Below, in pieces: positions 10,587 through 21,140 of a stretch of 64,000 bases of DNA. Each line of letters begins with the position of its first letter. The first letter of the stretch is position 1. The notes below the pieces were generated by a model, which worked only from the letters and a program-made list of their open reading frames with translations, searched no databases and was not told the DNA's origin. The DNA comes from Orientallactaga sibirica (taxonomy: Eukaryota; Chordata; Mammalia; Rodentia; Dipodidae). The stretch lies in NCBI GenBank assembly GCA_036365145.1, contig JAEOAD010000001.1:101467501-101531500 (forward strand), written 5' to 3'. The translations under genes were made by a program, and so were the position numbers.

Positions 10587-11464
10587 CCTAGGAAAAAGCT
10601 CAGCTCTTGTTTTTGGTCTTTAGATTGACCTAAGCTTCCCAAGTTGAGGTTTCTGCTTGTTGAACATGTAGCAAGTGTTCTCCATCCTGATATTACCAAC
10701 TTATTACCAATTCAGGAGCAAAATAAATCTCTCAGTCCTCTACCAATATTCCTGACTTTGTAACCAGATCGTTTGCCTTTTTCCATGCCTGGTCCCTGAG
10801 TGATACCATGTATGTCATGGACCCGAACTTCCTTTCCTTTAAAGTCAGGACTAGTGTTGCCACAGGTTATTGGACAATATAAACAAGAAAAAGCTATGAT
10901 CCCAGGATCAGGAAAGGCACCCGGCGAATATTTGAGCCTATCAATGGCAAACAGATGTGTCATCCTGTGAGTGTTCTGACTGACACAATCCACTTGAAGT
11001 TTACTGTTCACAGAAGTGTGCTCACCAGATTGAGTCACTTGCATGTCTGCCATGGGCAGAAATGTCTTGCCAATTCAACAATAGTAATTTTTTAGTAATA
11101 GCAAAAAATCTTTAAAAAAAGTCAAACATGAATTTAAGGGAGTCTGATAGAAGATGGCTTCACATGTCAGTTTCTTTAACCTCATCAGCCAAAGTTTCTA
11201 CCACTTACATAATTCCAGAAAAATCATACTAAAATTCATGCCTTTGGCCTTTCTACCAGAGTATGTGTTTCTGAGGACACAAAGCCAAGCAGGGAACCCA
11301 AAATTCTGGCCCTGATCAGACACTGAGGAAATCCTTCAGACAAATTAGTTCACATCCCAAACCCATGAAATAAGAGAAATTTGAAGCCCATCTGGTACAC
11401 AAGGATAAGCACAGCAAAATCAAACTTCAAATTCATCTCAAGTCCTGATAAAAATGCCTAATAG
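10583..11464. other. Unique DNA with a 113-codon minus frame
   Basis: The minus frame 10712-11053 is open for 113 codons from an ATG and has a mixed composition. I recognise no domain, signal peptide or paralogue. There are no splice or promoter cues, so I treat it as probably non-coding. Confidence 0.35.
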
Positions 11465-11795
11465 AAGAAAAGTATTCTCCAATAGACAAAATTTATGTCA
11501 TTTTCAGGAAACTGCATGGAACTGGGGATCTTCACATAAAGTGAAATAATCCAGATTCAGATAGACAAATACTGCATGTTTCCTCTCAAATGCAAAACCT
11601 AGATGTTTTTAAAGGCATGAATGCAGAAGGGGAACTATTTGGAAAGATGAAGAGAGTGAGTGAAAAGGGGGACAAAATGGGGTAAAGGAGGGGCGGAAAT
11701 GATCAAAGTACATTATGCACATGTATGAAAATTGTATAATGAAGCTCCTCATTATGTACATTTAATACATACCAATGAAAAATTAAAAGGCAGAA
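11465..11795 (+). mobile_element. Rodent L1 3' UTR end, sense
   Basis: GGAAACTGCATGGAACTGG ... GATCAAAGTACATTATGCAC ... TGTATGAAAATTGTATAATG ... AATACATACCAATGAAAAAT matches the 3' end of Lx/L1-type rodent LINEs in plus orientation. It is a 5'-truncated fossil. Confidence 0.75.
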
Positions 11796-12089
11796 AACTA
11801 GCATGTGTGCATACACACACATTCACACACTAACCTCCATTCAGATGCCATATACAGCATTCCACATCTTCAACAAGAATTTTTCAACGCATACAAACAA
11901 AGCAAGACAAAAAAATCAGTCAGAAGAGATAAAACAAAAGGCTGAAGAAAACTGAGATATGACAAAGGTAATAGAACTATCAAAAGGGGTTAAAATAAAC
12001 ATAATTGAGACTGTAAAGTCTATTATGAAAAGCAGATTCTATGCAATATCAGACAGTACCAAGAAAAGAAAAATAAATAATAAAACAAA

Positions 12090-12186
12090 CATATACACAC
12101 ACACATATATGTACATATATGTATGTACACACACACACACATATATATATACATGTATGTATGTATGTATGTATGTATGTATATAC
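12090..12186. repeat. Compound CA / TA / GTAT microsatellite
   Basis: Successive (CA)n, (TATG)n-like and (TGTA)n blocks (the cleanest from about 12152 to 12182). The long open frames on both strands here encode repetitive Tyr/Thr/His or Ile/Tyr/Thr stretches and are artefacts of the repeat. Confidence 0.9.
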
Positions 12187-12367
12187 AATGAAACATCCTA
12201 GGTATGTCACATTCAAACTGATGGAAAACAAAGAGGAAATTTCTTGAAAGCATTCAGAGAAAAGCAAAAGACATATTGCCTGTAGTAGAACAAAGCTAAG
12301 AGTTAGAGTAGAGTTCTTGTCAGATACCATACAAGCACAAAGGCAGTGGAGTGATAGCTGTAAAGCT

Positions 12368-12594
12368 AAAAAAAAAAAAAAAAAAAAAAAAAACTCAACC
12401 TACAATTCTATATGAAGCAAAAAAAAATTTGAGTGGAGGCTTCAAGTTAGGGTCTCACTCAAGCCCAGGATGACCTGGAATTCACTCTGTAGTCTCAGGA
12501 TGGACACAAACTCACAGTGATTCTCCTACCTCTGTCTCCCGAGTGCTGGGATTAAAGGTGTGCACCACCATGTCCAGCTAAATGAGAAAAAAAA
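12368..12594 (-). mobile_element. Antisense B1 beside a poly(A) run
   Basis: A 26-nt A-run (12368-12393) precedes a B1 in reverse: AGTTAGGGTCTCACTCAAGC, CCAGGATGACCTGGAATTC, GGGATTAAAGGTGTGCACC. ATTCTATATGAAG occurs at 12406-12418 and 12596-12608, marking B1 ends near 12419 and 12595. The A-run lies outside the duplication and belongs to something older. Confidence 0.85.
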
Positions 12595-12639
12595 ATTCTA
12601 TATGAAGAAAACCTTCAAAGCAAATGAGAAATAAAGTCT

Positions 12640-12829
12640 TTTATATTTTATATTTTATTTATAATCAGAGAGAGAGGATGGCTGCACCAAGGCCTCTTGC
12701 CATTGCAAATGAACTCCAGATGAATGCATCACTTCATGCATCGGGCTTTATGTGAGTATGGGGATTTGAACCCTGGGCCATCAAGTTGTGCAGGCAAGTG
12801 CCTTTAACCACTGAGCCATCTCTTCAGCC
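12640..12829 (-). mobile_element. DIP-type SINE, antisense
   Basis: T/A-rich tail, AGAGAGAGGATGGCTGCACC, CATTGCAAATGAACTCCAGA, then CACTGAGCCATCTCTTCAGC at the 5' end of the element. Well preserved over its full length. Confidence 0.88.
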
Positions 12830-12860
12830 CAAAAATGTTTTTTAAAAATTGAGGAGACTT

Positions 12861-13095
12861 GGGCTTGAGAGAAGGCTTAACAGTTAAGGTGCTTGCCTGT
12901 GAAGCCTAAGGAGCTATGTTCAATTCCCCAGTACTCATGTAAGCCAGAGGCACATGGTGGCACATACATCTGGAGTTGTTTGCAGTGGCTAGAGGCCCTG
13001 GTATGCCCATTCTGTCTCTCATTCTCTCTGTCTGTCTGTCTGTCTGTCTCTCATCTGCCTGTCTCTCAAATAAATAAATAAAAATGAAATGTTTA
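12861..13095 (+). mobile_element. DIP-type SINE
   Basis: GGGCTTGAGAGAAGGCTTAA head, CCTAAGGAGCTATGTTCAAT, TCTGGAGTTGTTTGCAGTG body, (TCTG)n and (AAATA)n tail. AAAATTGAGGAGACT before and AAAATTGAGGAAACT after give a 15-bp target duplication with one mismatch. Confidence 0.92.
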
Positions 13096-13357
13096 AAAAA
13101 TTGAGGAAACTCATTTTTAGCCATGGAACTATATAAGAAATGCTAAAATAACATTTTTTATACAAAATTAATATAGTGTAGTTGGATTTTTATAAAATGA
13201 AATGAAAAACACTGCAGCTAACAACACATGAAAGTAAAATAAAATTTTTTTAATTTTTCTAAAAGATGGCTAAATGCTAAAGAAAAATCATAATACTATA
13301 ATTGTGTTCATAGTAAATGTAAAAATAAAATAAAATATTTGATTAAAAATAGCATAA

Positions 13358-13612
13358 GGGACTGGAGAGATGGCTTAGTGGTTAAGATGCTTGCCTGAGA
13401 AGCCTAAGAACCCAGGTTTGATTTCCCCAGGACCCACATAAACCAGATCCACAAGATAGCTAGCGCATTGTCTGGAGTTCATTTGCAGTGGCTCGAGGCC
13501 CTGAAGCATCCATTCTTTCTCTATCTATCTATATCTCTGTGTGTCTGTGTATGTGTGTGTCTGTGTGTGTGTGTGTCTTTGTCTCTCTCAAATAAATAAA
13601 TAAATAATATTT
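13358..13612 (+). mobile_element. DIP-type SINE (first of a close pair)
   Basis: GGGACTGGAGAGATGGCTTA head and a GTGTGTCTGTG-rich tail ending in (AAATA)n. AAAATAGCATAA precedes it and AAGATAGCATAA follows, a target duplication. Another SINE starts only a few bases after the second copy. Confidence 0.9.
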
Positions 13613-13628
13613 TTAAGATAGCATAAGT

Positions 13629-13775
13629 GGGCTGGAGCGATGGGTCAATGATTAAGGTGCTTGTCTACAAAGTCAAGAACCCAAGTTCAATTCCCCAGTA
13701 CCTAAGTAAGGCCGATGCACAAAGTGATGCATGCATCTGGAGTTCATTTGCAGTGGCAAGAAGCCCTGACACACC

Positions 13776-13814
<39 letters not shown>

Positions 13815-13852
13815 AATCTCTCTCTCTCGAATAAATAAATAAACTTTTAAAA
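13629..13852 (+). mobile_element. DIP-type SINE (second of a close pair)
   Basis: GGGCTGGAGCGATGGGTCAA head and a long (CT)n tract at 13781-13830 before AATAAATAAATAAAC. It starts directly after the duplicated AGCATAA target of the preceding SINE, so both elements used almost the same site. Confidence 0.9.
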
Positions 13853-13892
13853 AGAAAAACAAAACATAAATCACTGACTATGTTGAACATAG

Positions 13893-14133
13893 GCACTTTC
13901 TTTTTTAATTTGTTTATTTATTCATTTACTTATTTGCAAGCAGAGAAAGATGGAGAGAAGATACAGAAAGAGAGTGGAAATGGGCATGCCAGGGCCTGTA
14001 GCCACTGCAAACAAACTCAAGATTCATGATCCAAATTGTAAATCTGGCTTTTACATGGGTGCTGGGGAATCAAATCTGGGTCATTAGGCTTTGTAGGCAA
14101 GTGTCTTAAATGCTGAGCTATCTCTCCAACCCC
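13893..14133 (-). mobile_element. DIP-type SINE, antisense
   Basis: TTTGTTTATTTATTCATTTA tail, GGGCATGCCAGGGCCTGTAG body, GCTGAGCTATCTCTCCAACC end. Full length or nearly so. Confidence 0.88.
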
Positions 14134-15286
14134 TAACTTTTTTTTTTTTTTTTTTTTTTTAATTTGGCAGCAGGAGAAGAAGTTTCAAAAGTTAACTTAT
14201 TTTCCAGAAACCTGACATCATTCTAGCTGAACCAAAGGAAAAAGTACATTGTGAGTCCACTATCCAGCATGTTTTCTTATATAGCAATATTAAAGCACAA
14301 TAGAATCTAGGAAGAAATGCAGTTTTCAATAACCAAACACCAAACTTGCACTGTCTGTATGAAGATTTCCTTTCAGGACAACTGCCAAACTCTGCTGCTT
14401 CCCAGAGAACCATGGCCTTCCTAGTCTAGCATCCCTCTCTTCTGTTTCATCTCTCCATTAGTCCCCCTGTCAGCAAATCTAGCTTTCTCTGTACCCCCAT
14501 TTCCTTCCTCTTATTTCCCATCTCAGAAAGAAAAGTCTAGCTAAACTAAGCAAATGCTGCCTAGATAAATACCTTCTGAAATCAATATGGTATATTTTCA
14601 TGGCTCCACAAATGGCGCATGCTCCGTTCCCCAACCTGCTCTCCCTCAGAAAACAGAGGCTTGCCTGCCTCACATCTTAAGAGCTCATGCTAACAGCAGT
14701 TACTCACAGTAAGAAAGGTCAGTGTATTGGGTGGAAGGGAAGTAGATTTAAGATAACAAGGAGAATGATCCCTTATCATTGTTGACAGACCTTGAGCTCT
14801 ATGTATTGCAGTAATTAAAGAAAAGCTTCAGAAGCCATAAAAGCATAAATAAGTTTGCTAGTGAAAGATCGTTATTGTAATGACACTGCAATGAGCCCAG
14901 AAAATGCTCATAGACTTTGTTAAGGAGTTTTGTTCAGGAATCATACAGGTGGGAAAGACTGGGTGAACAAAGCTGAGGTCCCCATCCGTGGGCAGCAATG
15001 CCCTCAAGTATGCACAGAAATACAGAACACTTGGCCAGAGTAGATCTCTGAGAAAATCCTTAAGCACCAGGACCATGTAGGCCAGCTCTGAAGTCTACAG
15101 ACAAACAAATTACATGGAGATGACAAGGTGGGAATGGCTTTTGTAGAGGAGGAATAGTGACCAGATCCCTTGAAATTTGTGAGGTCTCATCTCAGCACCA
15201 GGAAGGGGGTGGGCTGGGGACAGGGGAGCAAGGCTAGGTAAGGCTTCAGAAAGAGTGATGAAACACTGCTCAAAAAGATTCCCAGA
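14134..15286. other. Unique DNA, no gene seen
   Basis: Begins with a 21-nt T-run at 14140-14160 that I cannot attach to a known element. Several 60-75 codon minus frames overlap here without recognisable content. No repeat family recognised. Confidence 0.45.
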
Positions 15287-15439
15287 GCCAGGATTGATGG
15301 CACACACCTTTAATACCAGCACTTGGGAGGCAAAGGTAGGAGGGTGGCCATGAGTTCAACAACAGCCTGAGACTACATAGTGAATTCCAGATCAGCCTGG
15401 GCTAGAGCATAACCCTACCTTGAAAAAAAAAAAAAAAAA
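15287..15439 (+). mobile_element. B1 SINE
   Basis: GAGCCAGGATTGATGGCACA, CCAGCACTTGGGAGGCAAAG, GACTACATAGTGAATTCCAG, then an A-run. Flanked by AGATTCCCAG and AGATTTCCAG. Confidence 0.88.
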
Positions 15440-15452
15440 AGATTTCCAGTTG

Positions 15453-15592
15453 AGGACTGGAGATGGCTCAATAGTTAAGTGTACTTTCTGTGCATGCATG
15501 AAGGTCTGAGGGGGCCTAAAACTGGGGCTCAAATCTCCAGATCACCTGTAAACAGCAGAATCTCTGGCACCAGCAAGAGACTATGGCTCAGA
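15453..15592 (+). mobile_element. Diverged B2-superfamily SINE
   Basis: GGACTGGAGATGGCTCAATA head resembles the tRNA-derived B2/DIP start. The body (GGCCTAAAACTGGGGCTCAA) departs from the other copies. Its subfamily is uncertain. Confidence 0.5.
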
Positions 15593-15610
15593 TAAAAATG
15601 ATGAAGAGTG

Positions 15611-15852
15611 GGGCTGGAGAGATGGCTAGGCGGTTAAACGCTTGCCTGTGAAGCCTAAGGACCCCGGTTCGAGGCTCCATTCTCCAGGACCCACGTAAGC
15701 CAGATGCACAAGGGGCACATGCATCTGGAGTTCGTTTGCAGTGGCTGGATGCTCTGGTGCCCATTATCTATCTCTCTCTCTCTCTCTACCTGCCTATTTT
15801 ATCTCTCTCTCTCTCTCAAATAAATCAATAAATAATAAAATATTTTAAAAAA
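15611..15852 (+). mobile_element. DIP-type SINE, canonical copy
   Basis: GGGCTGGAGAGATGGCTAGG head, CGCTTGCCTGTGAAGCCTAA, ACCCCGGTTCGAGGCTCC B-box region and CT-rich tail. AATGATGAAGAGTG precedes it and AATGATGACGAGTG follows. This copy best shows the pol III promoter-like boxes inherited from tRNA. Confidence 0.93.
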
Positions 15853-15962
15853 GAATGATGACGAGTGACAGAGTGGGGCACCCAGTGTTCTGCTCTGGCC
15901 CCAGTGACGAGCAACCCCTGCCTGAGGAGAGCACATGGGGCCCTGTGAGGACACATACATGT

Positions 15963-16000
<38 letters not shown>
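15963..16000. repeat. (CA)n microsatellite
   Basis: About 19 uninterrupted CA units. The Val-Cys and Thr-His runs in open frames here are artefacts. Confidence 0.97.
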
Positions 16001-16001
<1 letters not shown>

Positions 16002-16301
16002 ACATTATATATGGCAAGAAAAAAAATCTCATTTGAGATGAAGTTTCCTCCCTTGAGCATACATGATTTCTTTTCTTCACAGACACAGGGCTACGAGGCA
16101 TGTTTCAGAGACAGAGACAAACTTGAATTGATGATTTTCTTCTGACTAATGCATAAGAAAGAGGGAGGTAACTGCAGGGCTGTCGAGAACAGGAGTGCAC
16201 AGAGGGCGAGAAACACAGTAGCAAGGAAGGTGCTGGACAGCAGGAAGGCTTCAAGCGCTAGTAGAGCTCACTCACTCTCCATTGAGAGAGAAGAGTGTCA
16301 G

Positions 16302-16652
16302 TGTTGCAGTCAGGTTTGCATTGCTGCCAGAAATCACCCAACCAACAGCAGCTTTGGGGGAAAAAAAGGGTTTATCTTGGCTTACAGGCTCGAGGGGAAA
16401 CTCCATGATGGCAGGGGAAAACAATGGCATGAGCAGAGAGTGGACATCACCTCCTGGCCAACATCAGGTGGACAACAGCTACAGAAGAGTGTGCCAAACA
16501 CTGACAAGGGGAAACTGGCTATAACACGCATAAGCCCGCCCCCAACAATACACTGCCTCCAGGAGGCGTTAATTTGGAATTGCCATCAGCTTGTGGAGAC
16601 TAGCATTCAGAATACCTAAGTTTATGGGGGACACCTGAATCAAACCACCACA
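16302..16652 (-). mobile_element. Solo MaLR LTR with perfect 5-bp duplications
   Basis: Reverse complement begins TGTGGTGGTTTGATTCAGGT and ends CTGACTGCAACA, the same LTR family as the two LTRs at 23.2 and 24.6 kb. GTCAG flanks both sides (16297-16301 and 16653-16657), the 5-bp duplication expected for MaLR/ERVL integration. It is a 351-bp solo LTR left by LTR-LTR recombination. The 156-codon plus frame at 16149-16619 runs across it and is not a gene. Confidence 0.92.
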
Positions 16653-16857
16653 GTCAGATTGGCTGAAATCTGTATTCACAGACTTGAGAACAGGAAGATA
16701 AAGAGGGGGCTCCAAGTGTCAGCTCGAAGCTTAGAGACAGGTATATGTGGAAGTGAAGAGGGTTGTTACCTGTAATAACCCTTACAGCCAGGTGCATGTC
16801 TGAGGAGATGTGTCTACTTACTGACTACATGACTGCGCATCCAGTTAGCATCATCTC

Positions 16858-16858
16858 T

Positions 16859-16905
<47 letters not shown>

Positions 16906-16920
16906 CACTCTCTTTCTCTC
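16858..16920. repeat. (CT)n microsatellite
   Basis: A mostly pure CT tract of about 60 bp, with no SINE head nearby, so it stands alone or is the remnant tail of a lost SINE. Confidence 0.9.
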
Positions 16921-16924
16921 CTTT

Positions 16925-17500
16925 AAAAATTAGCTCATGTTTTTTCTAGAGTATTCCATGACCAAGCCAACACACCTCATTGCCACACTCCATTACAAGG
17001 TAAAAATATAGAAGAGAGAATGGAGCTATAGTCACTGGAACTGGGTTGGAGGACCAATGTTTCCCAAAGTGAAAGAAGTAAATCCACCTTGAGCTTTAAT
17101 GGTAAAAGGAAACAAGGGGTCCAGGGTTGTTGGGCTTTGCATTTGGTATCAGACAATAATATTGTGTTAATATTTTTACTCCACCACTCACCCGTTATTT
17201 GGACAATTCTACTACATAATCTTTCCTGAGCTTCAACAATCCTCTCTACCAACCAGAAACAAGAGCTATGTGAGGTTGTCATAAGTGCCAGTCATCTTAC
17301 TCAGACAGAAGTACAGAGGCATCATCTGGAAGTGGAGGGAATTTTGGAAGGTTGTCAGGGAGCTGCATTCGACTACTCCAGCCTTCTTGATTTCATGGGG
17401 ATGTTTTATTGGGGACTGGCATTCTAATCTGAAGGTTGGAGACCATGAGGTATTTTGCTTAGTTTCAAGAGCTGTGCTAAGACTCATCAACACAGTGGTC
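16925..17500. other. Unique DNA, no gene seen
   Basis: Three overlapping frames (16977-17282 minus, 17266-17493 minus, 17285-17617 plus) have no recognised content. No repeat signature. Confidence 0.4.
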
Positions 17501-17516
17501 AGAAGAAAGGATGGTG

Positions 17517-17744
17517 GGGCTGGAGAGATAGATCATTGGTTAAGGTGCTTGCCTGCAAAGCCTAAGGATCCAAGTTTTATCTCCCAGCACCCATGTAAAG
17601 CTAGATACACAAGGTGATCTATGCATCTGGAGTTCGTTTGCAATGGCTAGAGGCCTTGATGTGCCTCTTCTCTCCCTCCCTCCCTCTCTCTCTCTCTCTC
17701 TCTCTGTCTTTAACAAATAAATAAATACATAAAATATGTTTAAA
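17517..17744 (+). mobile_element. DIP-type SINE
   Basis: GGGCTGGAGAGATAGATCAT head, GCCTGCAAAGCCTAAGGATC, CCTCCC and CT-rich tail, (AAATA)n. AGTGGTCAGAAGAAA before and AGTGGTTAGAAAAGA after form a diverged target duplication. Confidence 0.9.
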
Positions 17745-17886
17745 GTGGTTAGAAAAGAACCAGAATTACACTGATCTTAGCATATGTTTCCCTTAGGCCA
17801 AATTTACTCCAACCAACCTGATGACCCACATTGTAATTGTTATCTGTCCTCAGAAAAGGAACCAGATGTGGCAAACAAAAATGCAA

Positions 17887-18067
17887 GCTGGGTGCATGGT
17901 GGTGCACACCTTTAATCCCAGCACTCGGGAGGCAGAGGTAGGAGGATCACTGTGATTTTGAGGCCACCCTGAGACTTCATAGTGAATTCCAAGTCAGCCT
18001 GAGGTAGAGTGAGACCCTACCTCAAAAATCAAAAAAAAAAAAAAAAAGAGAGAGAGAGAGAGAAGAA
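17887..18067 (+). mobile_element. B1 SINE with GA-rich tail
   Basis: GCTGGGTGCATGGTGGTGCA, AATCCCAGCACTCGGGAGGC, AGTGAATTCCAAGTCAGCCT, GAGACCCTACCTC, then A-run and (GA)n. Confidence 0.9.
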
Positions 18068-18191
18068 AGAACTCTCTTCTCTCTCTCTTGCTCTCATACA
18101 CACAGATAAAAAAGAGAGTTAGTTACGGGCTCCTCCTCTGGATCAGGGAGCCAATGCCCATGAGGAAACCCAACAAAAGTTAATGGAACAA

Positions 18192-18399
18192 TCTGGGGCA
18201 TGTTGTCCAGTTGGCAGAGTGCCTTCCTAGCATGCTTAAAGCCCTAAGTTCCATCACTAGCACTGCATAACCCTGGAATGTTGAAAAACACCAGCAATCC
18301 TAGCACCCAGGAGGAAGAGGCCAGAGTTCAAGGTCATCTGCAGCTATATAAAGAGTTTGAGGCCAATACGGGATACATGAACTCTATCTCAAAAAAAGG
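18192..18399 (+). mobile_element. B4-like tRNA/B1 composite SINE
   Basis: Starts CTGGGGCATGTTGTCCAGTT with an ID-like tRNA head (CTTCCTAGCATGCTTAAAGC). A B1-like half follows (CAATCCTAGCACCCAGGAGG ... GGATACATGAACTC). More diverged than the DIP copies, consistent with greater age. Confidence 0.7.
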
Positions 18400-18406
18400 G
18401 AGAAAG

Positions 18407-18541
18407 GGGCTAGAGATGGCTTAGTGATTAAGGCACTTGCCTATGAAGCCTAAGGACCCAGGTTCAATTTCCCAGGACCCACATAAGCCAGATTCACATT
18501 TGCAGTGGCTATACAACCTGCCATGCCAGGCTATCTGTCTG

Positions 18542-18585
<44 letters not shown>

Positions 18586-18618
18586 TCTCAAATAAATAGA
18601 TAAAATATTTTTAAAAAG
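18407..18618 (+). mobile_element. DIP-type SINE
   Basis: GGGCTAGAGATGGCTTAGTG head, CCAGGTTCAATTTCCCAGGA, then an internal deletion shortens the body before the (CT)n tract (18546-18582) and (AAATA)n. Confidence 0.88.
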
Positions 18619-18639
18619 AGAGAAAGAGAAAAGGAAAGG

Positions 18640-19745
18640 AAAAAAGAGAAGAAAAGAAAAGAAAATGATAAAATGAAGCAAGAGCTAAAAACCACTCCAG
18701 CAACAGCAGACCACCTTTCCCAATAATAAGGCCTGTTGGCTTTGCTAAGCTCAGAAAAGACTCCAGGAAACAAGAGGAAGGATGACATATAGACTGTGTT
18801 TGATTGCTAGTTCAGTGGAGACCTTCCAGCATTCATCTGTACTTGCATTTCACCACTTAAATCATTCTATTTTTAATTTAATTAGCAAGGTTCCAAACCA
18901 AAGGTTGTACACAGACGCATCATGACCTGGACCACAATGCCCTCAAAGTAAAGTATGAAAATTATGCATTTGGTAGATCTTCTTTATAATTTCCACATTG
19001 AGTTTCACTACTTTCCCAATTATTAAAAGCATGAATGCTATAAAATGTCTCTGCACATTAACACAAACTGTCAGATGACACTCTTTGTGGTGTCCACCTG
19101 GCCCAGGTGCACAAATAAATCCTGCTGCCATTTTTCCCAGTAGCTCTTGTATTAATCTGGATATTTTATTATCTGAGATTTTGCAATGACAAATTTCCAA
19201 GATTAGCCAATATATGTTCTTGCAAATCAGCTCAGGAATCAAATTATCATTTGAACTGACAAAATAACCCACAAACCTATGGGCTGTGGCAGAGGCTGCA
19301 ACTGGGAGGAGAGATCCAGTCAGTGGACTCTCCTGGAAGCTAGTGCAAAATCTCCCACTGCTCTCCACACACACCTTTCTTCTAAAATTCTCCCCCATTT
19401 CTGCTTGTGGAACTCCTTGCCCAGTAGATCTGCTGATGTTGTTGGAGGCCAGGCTGGCCAGGATGGTGGGAGATCTATCCAAGCAGGGCCTTAAGATTCC
19501 TTGATGCAACTCCCAGCTACAGAGATTCCCTGCTGAAGATCTCTGGAACCAATCTCCCTGGTAGTGTGGTTGCTGGGCATTCTTTGATCATCCCAGCTTC
19601 AGTGCCAGGAGATCCCCAAGACAAATAATTCCTTACACGCCTTCCCTTTTTGGTAGAAGAGTGTGTTATGTGTTATCTTGGATCTTTCTTCCCCCTGGTT
19701 TTTCTTGGCATGACTGTTAGACTGCCATTTTAATGGGAACCTCCT
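18640..19745. other. Unique DNA with a 188-codon minus frame
   Basis: The minus frame 18943-19509 is the longest open frame in the window outside repeats. It has Cys/His/Ile-rich composition, no signal peptide and no domain I know. Without homology or splice evidence I do not call it a gene; it could be a conserved non-coding block or chance. Confidence 0.35.
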
Positions 19746-19761
19746 GATCCTTAGTTTTTTT

Positions 19762-19960
19762 CTATATATTTTTATTTATTTATTTGACAGAAAAAGGGAG
19801 AGAGAGAGAGAGAGAGAATGGGTGCCCCAGGGCCTCCAGCCACTGCAAACAAACTCCAAATGCATGCGCCACCTTGTGTATCTGGCTAACAGGGGTCCTG
19901 GGGAATCAAACCGGGGTCCTTCGGCTTTGCAGGCAAACTGATAAGCCATCCCTCCAGCCC
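19762..19960 (-). mobile_element. DIP-type SINE, antisense
   Basis: TTTTATTTATTTATTTGACA tail, (AG)n, GCCTCCAGCCACTGCAAACA body and AGCCATCCCTCCAGCCC end. TGATCCTTAGTTTTT occurs at 19746 and again at 19962, a long target duplication. Confidence 0.92.
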
Positions 19961-20196
19961 ATGATCCTTAGTTTTTATTAAAAATTTAGTGTCATCTACA
20001 GCCTATTCTAAGTGTTTGTTATTGTCACATTAATTATGAGCTAGGCAGTAATATTTTTCTATTAGTGTTTATTTTTAATTGTCTCATTAGGACATTTTCA
20101 TATGTGTATATAATATACTTTAATGGACATCATCTTCACTTCCTGGTCTACTTCCTCTTTGCAAACAGTCTTCTGTCTACTTTCATGCCCTTACTT

Positions 20197-20672
20197 CTTT
20201 TTAAAAAAAAATTATTATTTTGTTTATATTATTCTAATTTTACATTCATATTGGTGAAGGGACCCTCATCAATGGGGAATGTGGGTCTTGCACTGGGTGG
20301 TAGTCAAAAATTATGGGGGATAGGCCAAGTCTCTGTGCATAGTGACCCAACTTGTGGCTCTAACACTCTTTCCGCCCCCTCTTCCACGAATTTCCCTGAG
20401 CCACGTTGGGATCATTTTAGTTCTACTTCAGTGATGAGGTTTTGGGAACCTCTGTGTCTCTGGATATCTGGCTTAGTAGGAGTTGGATATTCTCTGTGTT
20501 TATCTCCTTCAACCTTTTTCTGGTGTCGTGTTCACCAAGAAAGCTGTACTCTTGCCCTTCCCCCGCATTACTCTATGGTTTCAGCTGGGGCCCTGGTGAG
20601 GTTCGTCGTCCATCTGAAAAAGATAAGCAAGTTCTCCAACAGAGAGAGAAATTAGTACTAGATAGATGGAAT
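20197..20672 (-). mobile_element. 5'-truncated L1 3' UTR, antisense
   Basis: Same 3' UTR family as the L1 at 7 kb (GACCCAACTTGTGGCTCTAA, TTTCCCTGAGCCACGTTGGG, CTGTGTCTCTGGATATCTGG). TCATGCCCTTACTTCT at 20183 and TCATGCCTTTACTTCT at 20673 bound it as a target duplication. The 196-codon plus frame 20065-20655 runs across it and is not a gene. Confidence 0.85.
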
Positions 20673-20910
20673 GTCATGCCTTTACTTCTAATTCTAAATT
20701 CTGTGTATGAGAATATACATGAAATATTTGACTGGGAGTCTGGCTTATTTCATTTAGCATGATGTTCTCCATCCATTTCATTGCAGGTGACATGATTTCA
20801 TTCTTTTTTTGTCTTTTCTTTTTTTTTATCTTTCTTTCTTTATTTATTTATTTATTTATTCATTTAAGATAAAGTGAGAGAGAGAAAGGGGCAGATAGAG
20901 ATATAGAGAG

Positions 20911-21048
20911 AGGCCAGGCATGGTGGCACCTGCCTTTAATCACAGCACTTGGGAGACAGAGGTAGATGGATCACCATGAATTCAAGGCCACCCTGAGACT
21001 ACATAGTAATTCCAGGTCACCCTGGACTACAGTGAAAACCTACCTCGA
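20911..21048 (+). mobile_element. B1 SINE nested in a DIP SINE
   Basis: GGCCAGGCATGGTGGCACCT, CACAGCACTTGGGAGACAGA, GAGACTACATAGTAATTCCA and CTACCTCG, followed directly by the (GAAA)n array, which probably grew from its A-tail. Confidence 0.9.
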
Positions 21049-21055
21049 AAAAAAA

Positions 21056-21139
<84 letters not shown>
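21049..21139. repeat. (GAAA)n microsatellite
   Basis: About 22 near-perfect AAAG units at the B1 tail. The poly(Lys/Glu) and Phe/Leu/Ser frames here are artefacts of the array. Confidence 0.97.

Positions 21140-21140
<1 letters not shown>

Noticed and set aside
12820..13850. CRISPR-like array of spaced repeats
   Set aside because: The regularly recurring blocks are separate DIP SINEs on both strands of a rodent genome, with irregular spacing and target duplications.
15611..15700. tRNA gene
   Set aside because: A- and B-box-like sequences exist, but they belong to the tRNA-derived head of a SINE; there is no complete cloverleaf.
16149..16619. 156-codon plus-strand frame
   Set aside because: Most of it crosses the antisense MaLR solo LTR at 16302-16652; no domain.
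20065..20655. 196-codon plus-strand frame
   Set aside because: It reads through an antisense L1 3' UTR and its host L1; related chance frames occur at 7084-7449 in the same UTR family.
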